Origin: Streptomyces ortus
Lineage (GTDB): Bacteria; Actinomycetota; Actinomycetes; Streptomycetales; Streptomycetaceae
Assembly: GCF_026341275.1 (NCBI RefSeq)
Contig: NZ_JAIFZO010000002.1
Coordinates: 632,361-696,360 of the forward strand
Length of the DNA stretch: 64,000 bases
Direction of reading: 5' to 3'
Under the pieces are notes generated by a model. That model had not been told where the DNA came from. It saw only the letters and a program-made list of their open reading frames with translations, and made no database searches. Shown in pieces: positions 38,379 through 47,333 of this stretch (its first letter is position 1; the number at the start of each line of letters is the position of its first letter). The position numbers and the translations under genes are program-made.

Positions 38379-39128
38379 CTAAGTAAGTTCTTGCTCGCGT
38401 ACGTACAGGGGCTCGCCCGGTGGCGTCGCCTCGGCCGGCAGAAGTGCCAGGTCGAGGCCGCGCACCAGGCGGGCCCGCAGTGTCTCGTCGGCCGCGAGCC
38501 GCCGGGCGACGGCCTGTGCGGTGTCGGCCGGGGCGGCGGCCGGGTCCAGTACGAGGGCCAGGGTGCCGTCGGCCTGTCCGGGGCCGAGATGGGCGCGGAG
38601 CACCAGGGGTTCGGCGGCGACCGCGGCGCGTACCGCCGTGATCACGGCCGGGTCGGCCAGCGGGTCCGCCGTCGTACGCCCCTCGGCGAGCGCCAGCAGC
38701 GCCGGTCCGGTCAGCTCGTAGGCGACCGGCCCCGCCAGATCGAGGACGACCGTGTCGGCCTTCTCGTGCGCGGCGGCCTGGAGGGCCTGGTGCAGGGGTA
38801 CGGCGACGGGGCGGGCCGCCGGGTCCCAGCGGGCCAGCGACTGCGTGGAGGTGAAGGCGGGCAGCGCGGTGCGGTCGCCGGCCTTCAGGGTGGGGACGGC
38901 CATGTCGCTGGTCTTCTCGCGGCGCAGGCCGTTCTCGTCCTCCTCGACCTCGCCGAGCACGGCGACCACCGGTACGAGGAGCCGCGCGTCCTTGAGGGCC
39001 GCCAGGACGGGGCCGTGCGCGGACCGGTCCTCGGCCCACGCCGCGAGGGCGGCGCTCAGCCGGGGATCGGCGGAGCCGTCGTCGTCGGAGAAACCGGGGT
39101 CGGGGATGTTCTTGTTCGCCACGGGCAC
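38379..39128 (-). CDS. SseB-like protein
   Basis: This 249-residue soluble protein has an N-terminal SseB-type domain (RLLVPVVAVLGEVEEDENGL, VPTLKAGDRTALPAFTST, LARWDP, VPLHQALQAAAHEKADTVVL). The C-terminal half is Ala/Leu-rich. The molecular role is unknown outside secretion contexts. The start is given as GTG 39128; GTG 39122 is equally possible. Confidence 0.8.
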   Translation of the reverse strand: MPVANKNIPDPGFSDDDGSADPRLSAALAAWAEDRSAHGPVLAALKDARLLVPVVAVLGEVEEDENGLRREKTSDMAVPTLKAGDRTALPAFTSTQSLARWDPAARPVAVPLHQALQAAAHEKADTVVLDLAGPVAYELTGPALLALAEGRTTADPLADPAVITAVRAAVAAEPLVLRAHLGPGQADGTLALVLDPAAAPADTAQAVARRLAADETLRARLVRGLDLALLPAEATPPGEPLYVREQELT

Positions 39129-39304
39129 CGAGCCTATCGGTGCCGCTCACCCGCCCGGTCCGCCGGACGGATCGCGCCCTTTGCCCGTGCCCGCCCGGTG
39201 CGGAAACAGGGCGTTCACGGGACTCAGGGGTTTCTCAGCGATCCCTGACACGCTTCTCACACGCGGCTCATCGAGCGCACAGTGGGACGCCCCAGGCTCG
39301 TGGC

Positions 39305-40276
39305 ATGTTCCCTCACAGAGCACGCCGGCCCGGTGACCGACCGTCCCGCGCCGGGCCGCTCGGGCGCGCGGCGATCGCCTCCCTCGTCCTGCTCGGCGCC
39401 ACGGCCTCGGGGGCGGTGCACGTGACGGCGCGGGCCCACGACTCCGGCGAACTCGTATCCTCGTCGGCGTCATCGCGAAGGACGGCCACGAAGGAGGCGA
39501 CGGTGGAACCTGTGACGGCGTCCACGTCCGCGGAGCCCACCCCGGTGTCCGGGGACGCGCTGCTCGCCGAGGCGATGGGCTCCGTCGCCGTCGAGGCCGG
39601 GGCGCGCCTTTCGGTGGCGGTGCTGGACATGGGGTCCGGCCGGAGCGCGGTGTACGGGGACGGGGCGTTCGACACCGCGAGCATCGTGAAGGCGGACATC
39701 CTGGCCTCGCTGCTGCTGCGGGCGCAGGACGCGGGGCGGGAGCTGACCGCGCGGGAGAAGACGTACGCCTCCGCGATGATCCGCGACAGCGACAACGCGT
39801 CCGCCACCGCGCTGTGGGAGGCGATCGGCCGGGCGCCGGGGCTGGCGGCGGCCAACGCGCGCTTCGGCCTCGACGGCACCGAGGGCGGGGACGGGCTGCT
39901 GTGGGGGCTGACGCAGACCACGGCCGCCGATCAACTCACCCTGCTGCGGCAGGTGTTCGGGGACGCGGCCGACTCGGAGCTGGACGCGGGCTCCCGGGCC
40001 TATGTGCGGGGGCTGATGGGCGACATCGCGGCGGGGCAGGACTGGGGGGTGTCGGCCGCGGGGCCGACCGGGTTCGCCTTGAAGAACGGGTGGCTGCCGC
40101 GGACCGCGACCGGGCTGTGGGACATCAACAGCGTCGGGCGGGTGGAGGTGGACGGGCGCGCGTATCTCCTCGCGGTGCTGTCGGACGGCAACTCCACGAA
40201 GGCCAAGGGGATTTCGATGGTGGAGGCGGCGGCGAAGGCCGCGGTGAGCGCCATGGCGGGGGCGGCCGAGAGCTGA
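39305..40276 (+). CDS. Class A beta-lactamase-like serine hydrolase
   Basis: This 323-residue exported protein has a basic N-terminus and a hydrophobic signal (about residues 22-40). The penicillin-recognising fold shows SIVK (126-129, the SxxK motif), SDN (162-164) and KNG (260-262) in place of KTG. The omega-loop glutamate is not evident. It may be a D,D-peptidase or a remodelled lactamase acting on peptidoglycan. True beta-lactam hydrolysis is uncertain. Confidence 0.85.
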   Translation: MFPHRARRPGDRPSRAGPLGRAAIASLVLLGATASGAVHVTARAHDSGELVSSSASSRRTATKEATVEPVTASTSAEPTPVSGDALLAEAMGSVAVEAGARLSVAVLDMGSGRSAVYGDGAFDTASIVKADILASLLLRAQDAGRELTAREKTYASAMIRDSDNASATALWEAIGRAPGLAAANARFGLDGTEGGDGLLWGLTQTTAADQLTLLRQVFGDAADSELDAGSRAYVRGLMGDIAAGQDWGVSAAGPTGFALKNGWLPRTATGLWDINSVGRVEVDGRAYLLAVLSDGNSTKAKGISMVEAAAKAAVSAMAGAAES

Positions 40277-40282
40277 GGCCTG

Positions 40283-40320
40283 GGGCGGGGCGCTGAGGCT
40301 TGGGCGGAGCACTGAGGCTT
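40283..40320. repeat. 19-bp tandem repeat downstream of serine hydrolase
   Basis: GGGCGGGGCGCTGAGGCTT (40283-40301) and GGGCGGAGCACTGAGGCTT (40302-40320) are adjacent copies with two mismatches, filling the gap before the convergent mycosin gene. Confidence 0.75.
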
Positions 40321-40339
40321 ACGGGATGCCCGAGGGGGC

Positions 40340-41524
40340 TTACGGGGTGCCGGGGTGGCGGGGCCGTCTGCTGCCTCGCCAGAGGACGACCGCCATGACG
40401 AGGAGGACGCCGCCGACGCTGCCCGCCAGGGGCCCGGCCCAGGCGGTGGAGGGCCCGTCGTCCTCGGCGGTGTCGGGGCCCTGGCCGAAGTACTGGTCGG
40501 AGTTGGCCGCCGCCCTCAGGTTCTCCGGCTTCAGACCGGCCGCCGCCTTGATGGCCGCCGCCGGGTCCACGAAGCCGTACCCCAGGGAGTCGTCGCGGCC
40601 CCCGGAGGGAGCGTTGCGGGCCGTGTCCTCAAGGAGGTCCTTGATCTGCGCCGGGGACAGCCCGGGGTGGGCGGCCTTGACCAGGGCGACGGCTCCCGAG
40701 ACGAAGGCCGACGCGGCGCTCGTGCCCCAGCCCTCGTAGTACTTCCGGTCCGGATCGGCTATCACCACGTCGACGCCGGGGGCGCTGACCGTGGCGTACC
40801 AGCGGCGGGTGGAGAACGAGGCGCGGGTCCCGTAGCGGTCGACGGCGGTCGCGGCGATCACGCCCGGGTAGGCCGCCGGGTAGGAGATGTGGTCGCCCTT
40901 CTCGCCGCCGTTCCCGGCCGAGGCGATGACGGCGGCGCCCTTCTTCAGGGCGTACTGCACGGCGGCGTCCTCGGCGGGCTCCGGGTGCGCGGACTTGGAG
41001 TCGTCGCCGAGGGAGAGGTTGATGACGTCGGCGCCGTGGTCGGCGGCCCAGCGGATGCCTTCGGCGAGGGCGTTGCCGCGGGTGTTGCGGGCCTTGCCGC
41101 GGGCCGAGTCGCCGTCTTCGAGGATCACGCGGACGGGGAGGATCTTCGCTTCGGGGGCGATGCCCATGACTCCGTCGGCGTTGCCCGAGCCGTGGCCGTG
41201 GCCCGCGATGATGCCGGCCATCGCCGTGCCGTGCCGGGCCCAGGGGCGGTCTCCGCGGCCGGCGCCGAAACCGACCATGTCCTTGCCGGGGAGGACGTTG
41301 CCCGCGAGGTCCGGGTGTTCGTCGTCGACGCCCGTGTCGAGGACGGCGACGGTGATGCCCGCGCCCTTCGTCGTCTGCCACGCCTGGCTCGTGTGCATCG
41401 CCTCCAGCGCCCACTGCTTGGCGCGGATGCCGTCGGCGTGGGCGGCGGTGGAGGGCAGGAGGGCGAGACCGGCGGCCAGCGTCGCGACCAGCAGGGCCCT
41501 GCCGCGGGGCGCCCTGCGGCTCAT
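40340..41524 (-). CDS. Mycosin-type subtilase (MycP-like)
   Basis: This 394-residue secreted, membrane-anchored subtilisin-family protease has a signal peptide (1-30), catalytic Asp63 in VLDTGVDD, His98 in RHGTAMAGII and Ser269 in GTSAASAF, then a C-terminal helix (about 360-383) and a basic tail. This is the layout of type VII secretion mycosins, but no EccB, EccC or WXG100 gene is in the window. Its ATG overlaps the stop of the upstream proline-rich membrane protein, its probable partner. Confidence 0.92.
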   Translation of the reverse strand: MSRRAPRGRALLVATLAAGLALLPSTAAHADGIRAKQWALEAMHTSQAWQTTKGAGITVAVLDTGVDDEHPDLAGNVLPGKDMVGFGAGRGDRPWARHGTAMAGIIAGHGHGSGNADGVMGIAPEAKILPVRVILEDGDSARGKARNTRGNALAEGIRWAADHGADVINLSLGDDSKSAHPEPAEDAAVQYALKKGAAVIASAGNGGEKGDHISYPAAYPGVIAATAVDRYGTRASFSTRRWYATVSAPGVDVVIADPDRKYYEGWGTSAASAFVSGAVALVKAAHPGLSPAQIKDLLEDTARNAPSGGRDDSLGYGFVDPAAAIKAAAGLKPENLRAAANSDQYFGQGPDTAEDDGPSTAWAGPLAGSVGGVLLVMAVVLWRGSRRPRHPGTP

Positions 41525-43914
41525 GAGGGTTTCTCCGTGGCCGAGTCGACGGTTTTACGGAGGCTTCGCTCGACGCGGTCGGCGAGGCCCTGCGCGTCGT
41601 GGCCGAGGCCGGCCTGGGCGGGCGGGGTGGTGGCGTCGGCCTTCGTCGCGTCCGCGGCGGGCTGCGGGTCGCCGACGGAGCGGCCGTCGGCGAAGCCGGA
41701 GACCGCGTAGGTGACGACCGGGGCGTCGGTCAGGACGGACAGGGTCCAGGCCGCGCGCTGGCCGTCGCCGAAGCCCGCGGCGGGGGTGCCCTCGGCCGCG
41801 TACGTACGGGGCATGAGGTCGCGCCGGGTGGCGAGCCCCTGTTCCTCGAAGCGGCGGTGCAGTACGCCCATGGCGGCGGAGTCGGCCTTCGTGAAGAGCA
41901 GGCCGACGGTGGTGACGTGGCTGCGGGTCGCGTCCGTGTAGGTGGCGCGCAGGAGGCGCAGGCAGCCGGCGGGCGCGAGTGCCTTCTGCAGGAGCGGGTC
42001 GAAGGCGTCGCCGCAGCCGCTGTCGGGGGCGACGGCGATACGGGTCCAGGTGCGGTCGGCGCCGCCGGGGCCCGCGCCGTCGCCCTTGACCGTGGGCGGG
42101 AAGAGCTTGTCGACGGGCACGCTGTGCCACAGCTCGCCCGCCGCGGTGAACGCGTCGGGCGTGCCGGGCCCGTCCGAGCTGTCCCCGGTGAGCCAACTCC
42201 CCGTCAGCGCGCCGCCGATGAGGCCGAGCCCCAGCACCACGCAGGCCGCGGCGGCGGCCACGCTGCTGCGCCGGCGGGGACCCGTCGGACGCACCCGCGC
42301 GGTGTCGGCGTCGTACGTGTCCGGCTCCGCGAGGGACACGAACGGCCGGAGCGGGGGCTCCTGCGGAGGGGCGGGGGTGGGCCGGGAGGGCGCCGTGAAC
42401 GACTCACCGGTGAATGACTCACCCCGGAACGCGCGCCCCGTACCGGGTACCGGGCGCGGCGCTGCCGCAGGCGGCTCGGCGGGCTCCGCGGGAACGGGCC
42501 GCAACCGGGTGGTCGTCTCCGACGGAACCTGGCCGGACGGCCCGGTCCGCCGGGCGAAGGACTGATGGGCCCCGGGCACGGGCGGAGCAAAGGGCCGCAA
42601 CGGCAACCCGCCGCGCTGCGCTGCGTCGCCGCCGGTGGCACGGGACTCGCTCCGGTCGTCGCCGGACGGCTGCCCTATGGGGCCACCAGCCGCTCCAGGC
42701 TCGACCCGACCGGGAGCGGACCGCTGCGCGGTGTCAGCACCGGTGGCGCGGGACTCCGCGCGGTCGGAGCCGGGCCGCTGCCCTACGGGGCCACCGGCCG
42801 CACGGGGCTCGCCCGGACCGGGCCGCTGCCCTGCCGCGCCACCAGCCGCCCGGGGCTCGCCCGGACCAGGCCGCTTACCTGAACCGCCGCCCGTTGTACC
42901 GCGAGGCTCGGTCGCAGGGCGGGGCGGGGCCGCACCGGGCCACCGCGTGGCGTCGCCACCGCCCCCTCCGGTCTCGGTCCGACCGGGAGCGGGCCGCTGC
43001 GCGGCGTCGGCACCGGTCGCACGGGACTCGGCGCGGTCGGGGTCGGGCCGCTGGGTCGTGGCGGTATCGGGCGCGCGGGAGTCCGTGCGGTCGGGGGCGG
43101 GGCGCTGGGCGGCGTGGTCGGCGGTTGTTCGCGGCTGTGTTGTGGGGCGGGGCGGCCGTTCCGGGTCGTGGCGGTGCGGGGGGCGTGGCGGGGGTTCGGG
43201 TCGTCGGGTGGTTGAGGCGTCCGGCTGGGCCGGGGGGCGGAGCGGGAAGTCCTGGTGGGCGGTGCGCGGAGGTTGGGTGGGAGTCGCCGTCGGATCCGGC
43301 TGCGTACCCGCCTTTTCCGCGGAGCGTGGGGGGGGACCCGCCGTGGGCTGTGCCGTGGGGCGTGAAGGGGCGCTCGTCCACTCGGTGCCTCCCCTGGGGG
43401 CACGCGGTTCCGTCTTCGGACGCGGCGGGGCAGCGGGACGGCCCGCGTCCGCGACCGGACCGGCGCCCGCGCGCGGCGTGACGCCCGCCCACTCGGCACC
43501 CCCGGGCGGAGTGCGCGGCTCCGTCGCCGGACGCGGCGGCGTGTCCGGGAAGCGGGCCGACGCCTGCGGGGGCGGGGCCGCCTCGGGGACGTGGCGTTGC
43601 CCGCCGTCGCGAGGGCGGAGATTCGGGAAACGCGGTGTCTCGGACGACGACGTGTTCCGGGGCCCCGCCTCCTCGGCGGTACGCGGTCGCGGAGGCACCC
43701 CGACAGGGCGGCGCGGCCCGAACCAGTCGTTCCCGGCGGACTCCCCGCCCTCACGCCCCGAAGGCGGATCCGGGTGGCGGGCCGTCTCCGCGGGCCACTC
43801 CGGCGGCTCTCCGTCACCGTCCGCCGCAGACGTCCCGGACGGCGTCCCCGACTGCGTCCCGGGCGGCGTCGTCGGACGCGGAGGGATGGAGGCGCGGCGC
43901 GCTTCCGTGCTCAT
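41521..43914 (-). CDS. Proline-rich membrane protein with extracellular domain
   Basis: I do not recognise a family. The 797 residues comprise an N-terminal cytoplasmic region of about 560 residues that is very rich in Pro, Arg, Gly and Thr and carries imperfect repeats such as QRPGPGEPRAAGG. One membrane helix follows (SVAAAAACVVLGLGLIGGAL), then an outer domain of about 210 residues beginning LWHSVPVDKLFPPTVKG with Cys pairs (SGCGDAF, PAGCLRL). It is translationally coupled to the mycosin gene, so it may help a secretion or proteolysis process at the membrane. Confidence 0.8.
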   Translation of the reverse strand: MSTEARRASIPPRPTTPPGTQSGTPSGTSAADGDGEPPEWPAETARHPDPPSGREGGESAGNDWFGPRRPVGVPPRPRTAEEAGPRNTSSSETPRFPNLRPRDGGQRHVPEAAPPPQASARFPDTPPRPATEPRTPPGGAEWAGVTPRAGAGPVADAGRPAAPPRPKTEPRAPRGGTEWTSAPSRPTAQPTAGPPPRSAEKAGTQPDPTATPTQPPRTAHQDFPLRPPAQPDASTTRRPEPPPRPPHRHDPERPPRPTTQPRTTADHAAQRPAPDRTDSRAPDTATTQRPDPDRAESRATGADAAQRPAPGRTETGGGGGDATRWPGAAPPRPATEPRGTTGGGSGKRPGPGEPRAAGGAAGQRPGPGEPRAAGGPVGQRPGSDRAESRATGADTAQRSAPGRVEPGAAGGPIGQPSGDDRSESRATGGDAAQRGGLPLRPFAPPVPGAHQSFARRTGPSGQVPSETTTRLRPVPAEPAEPPAAAPRPVPGTGRAFRGESFTGESFTAPSRPTPAPPQEPPLRPFVSLAEPDTYDADTARVRPTGPRRRSSVAAAAACVVLGLGLIGGALTGSWLTGDSSDGPGTPDAFTAAGELWHSVPVDKLFPPTVKGDGAGPGGADRTWTRIAVAPDSGCGDAFDPLLQKALAPAGCLRLLRATYTDATRSHVTTVGLLFTKADSAAMGVLHRRFEEQGLATRRDLMPRTYAAEGTPAAGFGDGQRAAWTLSVLTDAPVVTYAVSGFADGRSVGDPQPAADATKADATTPPAQAGLGHDAQGLADRVERSLRKTVDSATEKPS
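42640..42900 (-). repeat. Imperfect repeats encoding the proline/glycine-rich region
   Basis: Related segments recur within the coding region, for example GGGGCTCGCCCGGACC near 42798 and 42854, and GGACTC-GCGCGGTCGG-like blocks. They encode the GPGEPRAAGG-type repeats and offer scope for length variation. Confidence 0.6.
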
Positions 43915-44104
43915 GCACCCCCCGTTTCCTCGACCCCGGACGACCGAGACCGGCCGAAGGAACCCCTCCGGATCCGTTCCCCGCTTGCGTGCGCGTCACT
44001 CTACGGGCTGACGCCGTGCCCGTGGGAACCAGTCCGCGCCGCCCGGGGCATCTGCCCGGAACGTCCCCCTACCCTGCGGTAATCCGGTCTGGCAGGCTTC
44101 ACAC

Positions 44105-45307
44105 ATGACAGCCCGCGCCGCAGACCGAGCCCGCTACGACCGGGCCACCGCCCACCTTGACGCCCCCGTCGCGATCGTGGACCTGGAGGCCTTCGACGCC
44201 AACGCGGACGACCTCGTACGGCGGGCGGCGGGCAAACCCGTACGCGTCGCGAGCAAGTCGGTGCGCTGCCGGGCACTGCTCGAACGCGTCCTCGCCCGGG
44301 ACGGCTTCGCCGGGCTCATGTCGTACACGCTCGACGAGTCGCTGTGGCTGGCCCGCTCCGGTTTCGACGACGTCCTGCTCGCCTACCCGTCCGCCGACCG
44401 CGCCGCGTACGCGACACTCACCGGTGACCCCAAACTCGCCGCCGCCGTGACCGTCATGATCGACGACCCTGCGCAGTTGCAACTGATCGACGACGCCCGG
44501 GACGGCGGACGCGAAGAGGTGCGCGTCTGCCTGGAGCTGGACACCGCGCTGAAGATGTTCGGCGGCCGGGTCCGGGTCGGCGCCCGCCGCTCGCCCCTGT
44601 ACTCCGCCGCCCAGGTCGCCGACATGGCGCGTACGGTCGTCCGCCGCCCCGGTTTCCGGCTCGTCGGGATCATGGCGTACGAGGGGCACATCGCCGGCGT
44701 GGGCGACGCCCTGCGGGGGCGGCCTTTGCGGTCGCGTGCGATCCGGCTGATGCAGGCGACGGCCCGCAAGGAGCTGGCGCAGCGCCGGGCGGACGTCGTG
44801 CGGGCGGTCCGGGCGGTCGCGCCGGACCTGGAGTTCGTCAACGGCGGCGGGACGGGCAGCGTCCAGCACACCGCGGCCGAGGACTCGGTGACGGAGATCG
44901 CGGCCGGGTCGGGGCTGTACGTTCCGCGTCTCTTCGACAACTACACGTCGTTCAGCGGGCGTCCGGCCGCGCTCTTCGCCCAGCCCGTCGTGCGCCGTCC
45001 GGGGGTCGGTGTCGTGACCGTCCTCGGCGGCGGCTATCCGGCGTCGGGCGCCCCCGGCCCGGACCGGCTGCCCGAGCCGTACCTCCCCGAGGGGCTGACG
45101 TACGACTCCCAGGAGGGCGCCGGCGAGGTGCAGACGCCGCTGCTGGGCTCGCCCGCCGACGATCTGCTGATCGGCGACAAGGTGTGGTTCCGGCACGCGA
45201 AGGCCGGGGAGCTGTGCGAACGCTTCGACGTGCTGCACCTCGTGGAGGGCGACACGGTGACGGCGTCGGTGCCGACGTACCGCGGTGAGGGCCGCACGTT
45301 CCTGTAG
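44105..45307 (+). CDS. PLP fold-type III amino-acid deaminase/aldolase
   Basis: This 400-residue enzyme has an alanine-racemase-like TIM barrel and a C-terminal D-serine-dehydratase-like domain. The PLP lysine is in VRVASKSVRC, with substrate-side blocks CLELDTALKMFGGRVRVG and IMAYEGHIAGVGDAL. The end is KVWFRHAKAGELCERFD, where His (and Cys) fit the metal site of this group. It probably breaks down a D-hydroxyamino acid. It stands alone between two minus-strand genes. Confidence 0.85.
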   Translation: MTARAADRARYDRATAHLDAPVAIVDLEAFDANADDLVRRAAGKPVRVASKSVRCRALLERVLARDGFAGLMSYTLDESLWLARSGFDDVLLAYPSADRAAYATLTGDPKLAAAVTVMIDDPAQLQLIDDARDGGREEVRVCLELDTALKMFGGRVRVGARRSPLYSAAQVADMARTVVRRPGFRLVGIMAYEGHIAGVGDALRGRPLRSRAIRLMQATARKELAQRRADVVRAVRAVAPDLEFVNGGGTGSVQHTAAEDSVTEIAAGSGLYVPRLFDNYTSFSGRPAALFAQPVVRRPGVGVVTVLGGGYPASGAPGPDRLPEPYLPEGLTYDSQEGAGEVQTPLLGSPADDLLIGDKVWFRHAKAGELCERFDVLHLVEGDTVTASVPTYRGEGRTFL

Positions 45308-45326
45308 GTCCTGAGCGGGGCGGGCG

Positions 45327-46295
45327 TTACTGCGAGGGTCCGATGTCGCTGCCCACGCCCCCGCCCGTGTCCTGGTCGCCGACCGGCCGGATCCCCTTGG
45401 TGATCCGGTCCATGTCGGCCAGCGGCGGCCCCTCCGCGCCCGCGTCGAAGACGTACCGCACCATGACCAGCGACTCCGAGCCGACGCTGGACGGGAACGC
45501 CATCGACTGGACGTAACCGCCGGGCCCCGCCTCGGTCCTGACGCGCCAGCGCACGAAGTACCCGGTGCGCCCGGCGACCGCGACCTGCCCCTGCTCGACC
45601 AGGCGGTGGGACGTGATGCCGCCGAAGGGCCGCTCGTCGATCCTGTTGCGGTCGTACGCCAGATCGGCCGCGTCGGAGATGTCGTCCCGGGCGAGCGCCG
45701 CGGTGGACCTCTCGTCGTTCGCGGTCACAGTGCGGGAGATGACCGTGCCGTGGCGGCACAGGCCGTCGTCGCCCGGGCAGTCGTACGTCCCGGGTGTGGT
45801 CATCACCACATCGGTGTCCGACACGTTCTTCGGCCGGGCCCAGCCGTCGAGAAGCGGCAGGGTGATGCCGTTCAGCTCGTCCACGACGAGGCCGGGGTCG
45901 GCGGACGGCTCAGCGGACCCGGAGGCCGAGGACGGCGCGCCGGCCGGAACGGAGGCCGTGGGCGCGGTGGCCGCTCCGGGGTCGCCGTCGTCCTTGCCGA
46001 GGACGACGGCGCCCGTGACGATGGCGGCGACGAGGACGGCCGCCGCGATGGTGAGGGCGACCGCCTTGGCACGCCCGGAGCCGCCGGCCGACGGTGCCGG
46101 CACCGGCACCGTCGGTGCCACGCCGTACTGCTGCGGGTACGGCTGCTGCTGTGGGTACTGCTGGTGAAGCTGCTGGGGCTGTTGCTGTGTTCCGGGGGTG
46201 CGGCGGTGCTCGGTCCAGGCGGTCCCGTCCCACCAGCGCTCCGTGTGCGGGGCGGAGGGGTCCCGGTACCAGCCGGGCGGGGTCGTCATGCTCAT
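45327..46295 (-). CDS. DUF2510 membrane protein
   Basis: This 322-residue protein has an N-terminal DUF2510 motif (PPGWYRDPSAPHTERWWDGT), a Gln/Pro-rich stretch, one membrane helix (AVALTIAAAVLVAAIVTGAV), a Ser/Ala/Pro linker and an outer domain of about 180 residues with two nearby Cys (YDCPGDDGLCRHG). It is of unknown role and is seen often in actinomycetes. Its start lies only nine bases from the MITE-like element at 46306, so its promoter was probably altered by that insertion. Confidence 0.82.
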   Translation of the reverse strand: MSMTTPPGWYRDPSAPHTERWWDGTAWTEHRRTPGTQQQPQQLHQQYPQQQPYPQQYGVAPTVPVPAPSAGGSGRAKAVALTIAAAVLVAAIVTGAVVLGKDDGDPGAATAPTASVPAGAPSSASGSAEPSADPGLVVDELNGITLPLLDGWARPKNVSDTDVVMTTPGTYDCPGDDGLCRHGTVISRTVTANDERSTAALARDDISDAADLAYDRNRIDERPFGGITSHRLVEQGQVAVAGRTGYFVRWRVRTEAGPGGYVQSMAFPSSVGSESLVMVRYVFDAGAEGPPLADMDRITKGIRPVGDQDTGGGVGSDIGPSQ

Positions 46296-46305
46296 CCCGG
46301 CACTC

Positions 46306-46471
46306 TAAGGGCTGTCCCGTAACTCCCGGCGGGCGCACGACGACAGCTACGGCACCTCGCGGCGTTGCCGGATCGCCCGAATACACCCGGTATGAGGGCG
46401 ACCCGGCGCCTTGCGATGCACCGCATCTGACGCCGCACGCTGATCCACCGGGAGTTACGGGACAGCCCTTA
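46306..46471. mobile_element. 162-bp MITE-like element flanked by TA
   Basis: Perfect 25-bp inverted repeats (46305-46329 and 46448-46472; inner end AGGGCTGTCCCGTAACTCCC) bound about 118 bp that encode nothing. Both ends are flanked by TA, fitting a TA target duplication as made by IS630/Tc1-type transposases, though an IS5-like CTAA/TTAG reading is possible. No transposase is present in the window, so movement would need one in trans. Confidence 0.75.
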
Positions 46472-46514
46472 GGCGCCCCCCGGCACGGGCACAGGGCCGT
46501 CCGCCAGACAGGGG

Positions 46515-47333
46515 CTAGAGCGGGGTGACGTACGCGCCCGAGATCCCGCCGTCCACCAGGAAGTCCGTGGCGTTCACGAACGAGGAGTCGTCGCTGGCCA
46601 GGAAGGCGACCGCGGCGGCGATCTCGTCCGCCTCCGCGAACCGCCCGAGCGGGATGTGCACGAGCCGTCGCGCGGCCCGCTCCGGGTCCTTGGCGAACAG
46701 TTCCTGGAGGAGGGGGGTGTTGACAGGACCGGGGCACAGGGCGTTGACCCGGATGCCCTCGCGGGCGAACTGCACGCCCAGCTCACGGGTCATCGCCAGC
46801 ACCCCGCCCTTGGACGCGGTGTACGAGATCTGCGAGGTCGCGGCGCCCATCCGGGCCACGAAGGACGCGGTGTTGATGATCGACCCCTTGCCCTGGCGCC
46901 GCATGTACGGGAGCGCGGCCTTGCAGCACAGGTAGACGGAGGTGAGGTTGACCTCCTGGACCCGCTTCCAGGCCTCCAGGCCGGTCTCCAGGATCGAGTC
47001 GTCGTCGGGCGGCGAGATGCCCGCGTTGTTGAAGGCGATGTCGACGGACCCGTAGGTGTCGTTCGCGGTCCGGAAGAGCGCTTCGACCTGCTCGGGGTCG
47101 GTGACGTCGACCTTGACGAAGATCCCGCCGATCTCTTCGGCGGCGGCCCGGCCACGGGGCTCGTCGACATCGCCGCAGACGACGTGGGCGCCCTCGGAGG
47201 CGAGCCGGCGTGCGGTGGCGAGGCCGATCCCGCTGCCGGCGCCCGTGATGACGGCGGTACGCCCGACCAGGCGCCGGCAGACCACGGCGTCGGCCGACGT
47301 GGGCGAGGGGTTCGGTGAGGTCGGCGAGGTCAC
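46515..47333 (-). CDS. Short-chain dehydrogenase/reductase
   Basis: This 272-residue SDR has the nucleotide motif TGAGSGIGLATARRL, NNAG (FNNAGIS), the catalytic Ser region INTASFVARMG and YTASK, and the usual C-terminal block VNATDFLVDGG. The GTG start overlaps the aldehyde dehydrogenase stop (GTGA). It is the third gene of the GlnA4-like operon and may oxidise a hydroxy intermediate of amine breakdown. Confidence 0.92.
   Translation of the reverse strand: MTSPTSPNPSPTSADAVVCRRLVGRTAVITGAGSGIGLATARRLASEGAHVVCGDVDEPRGRAAAEEIGGIFVKVDVTDPEQVEALFRTANDTYGSVDIAFNNAGISPPDDDSILETGLEAWKRVQEVNLTSVYLCCKAALPYMRRQGKGSIINTASFVARMGAATSQISYTASKGGVLAMTRELGVQFAREGIRVNALCPGPVNTPLLQELFAKDPERAARRLVHIPLGRFAEADEIAAAVAFLASDDSSFVNATDFLVDGGISGAYVTPL

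Noticed and set aside
39305..40276. True beta-lactamase resistance gene
   Set aside because: SxxK and SDN are present, but KTG is KNG and no omega-loop glutamate is clear, so only the fold is claimed.
40340..43914. Complete type VII secretion locus
   Set aside because: Only the mycosin is present. No EccB, EccC, EccD or WXG100 gene lies within the window.
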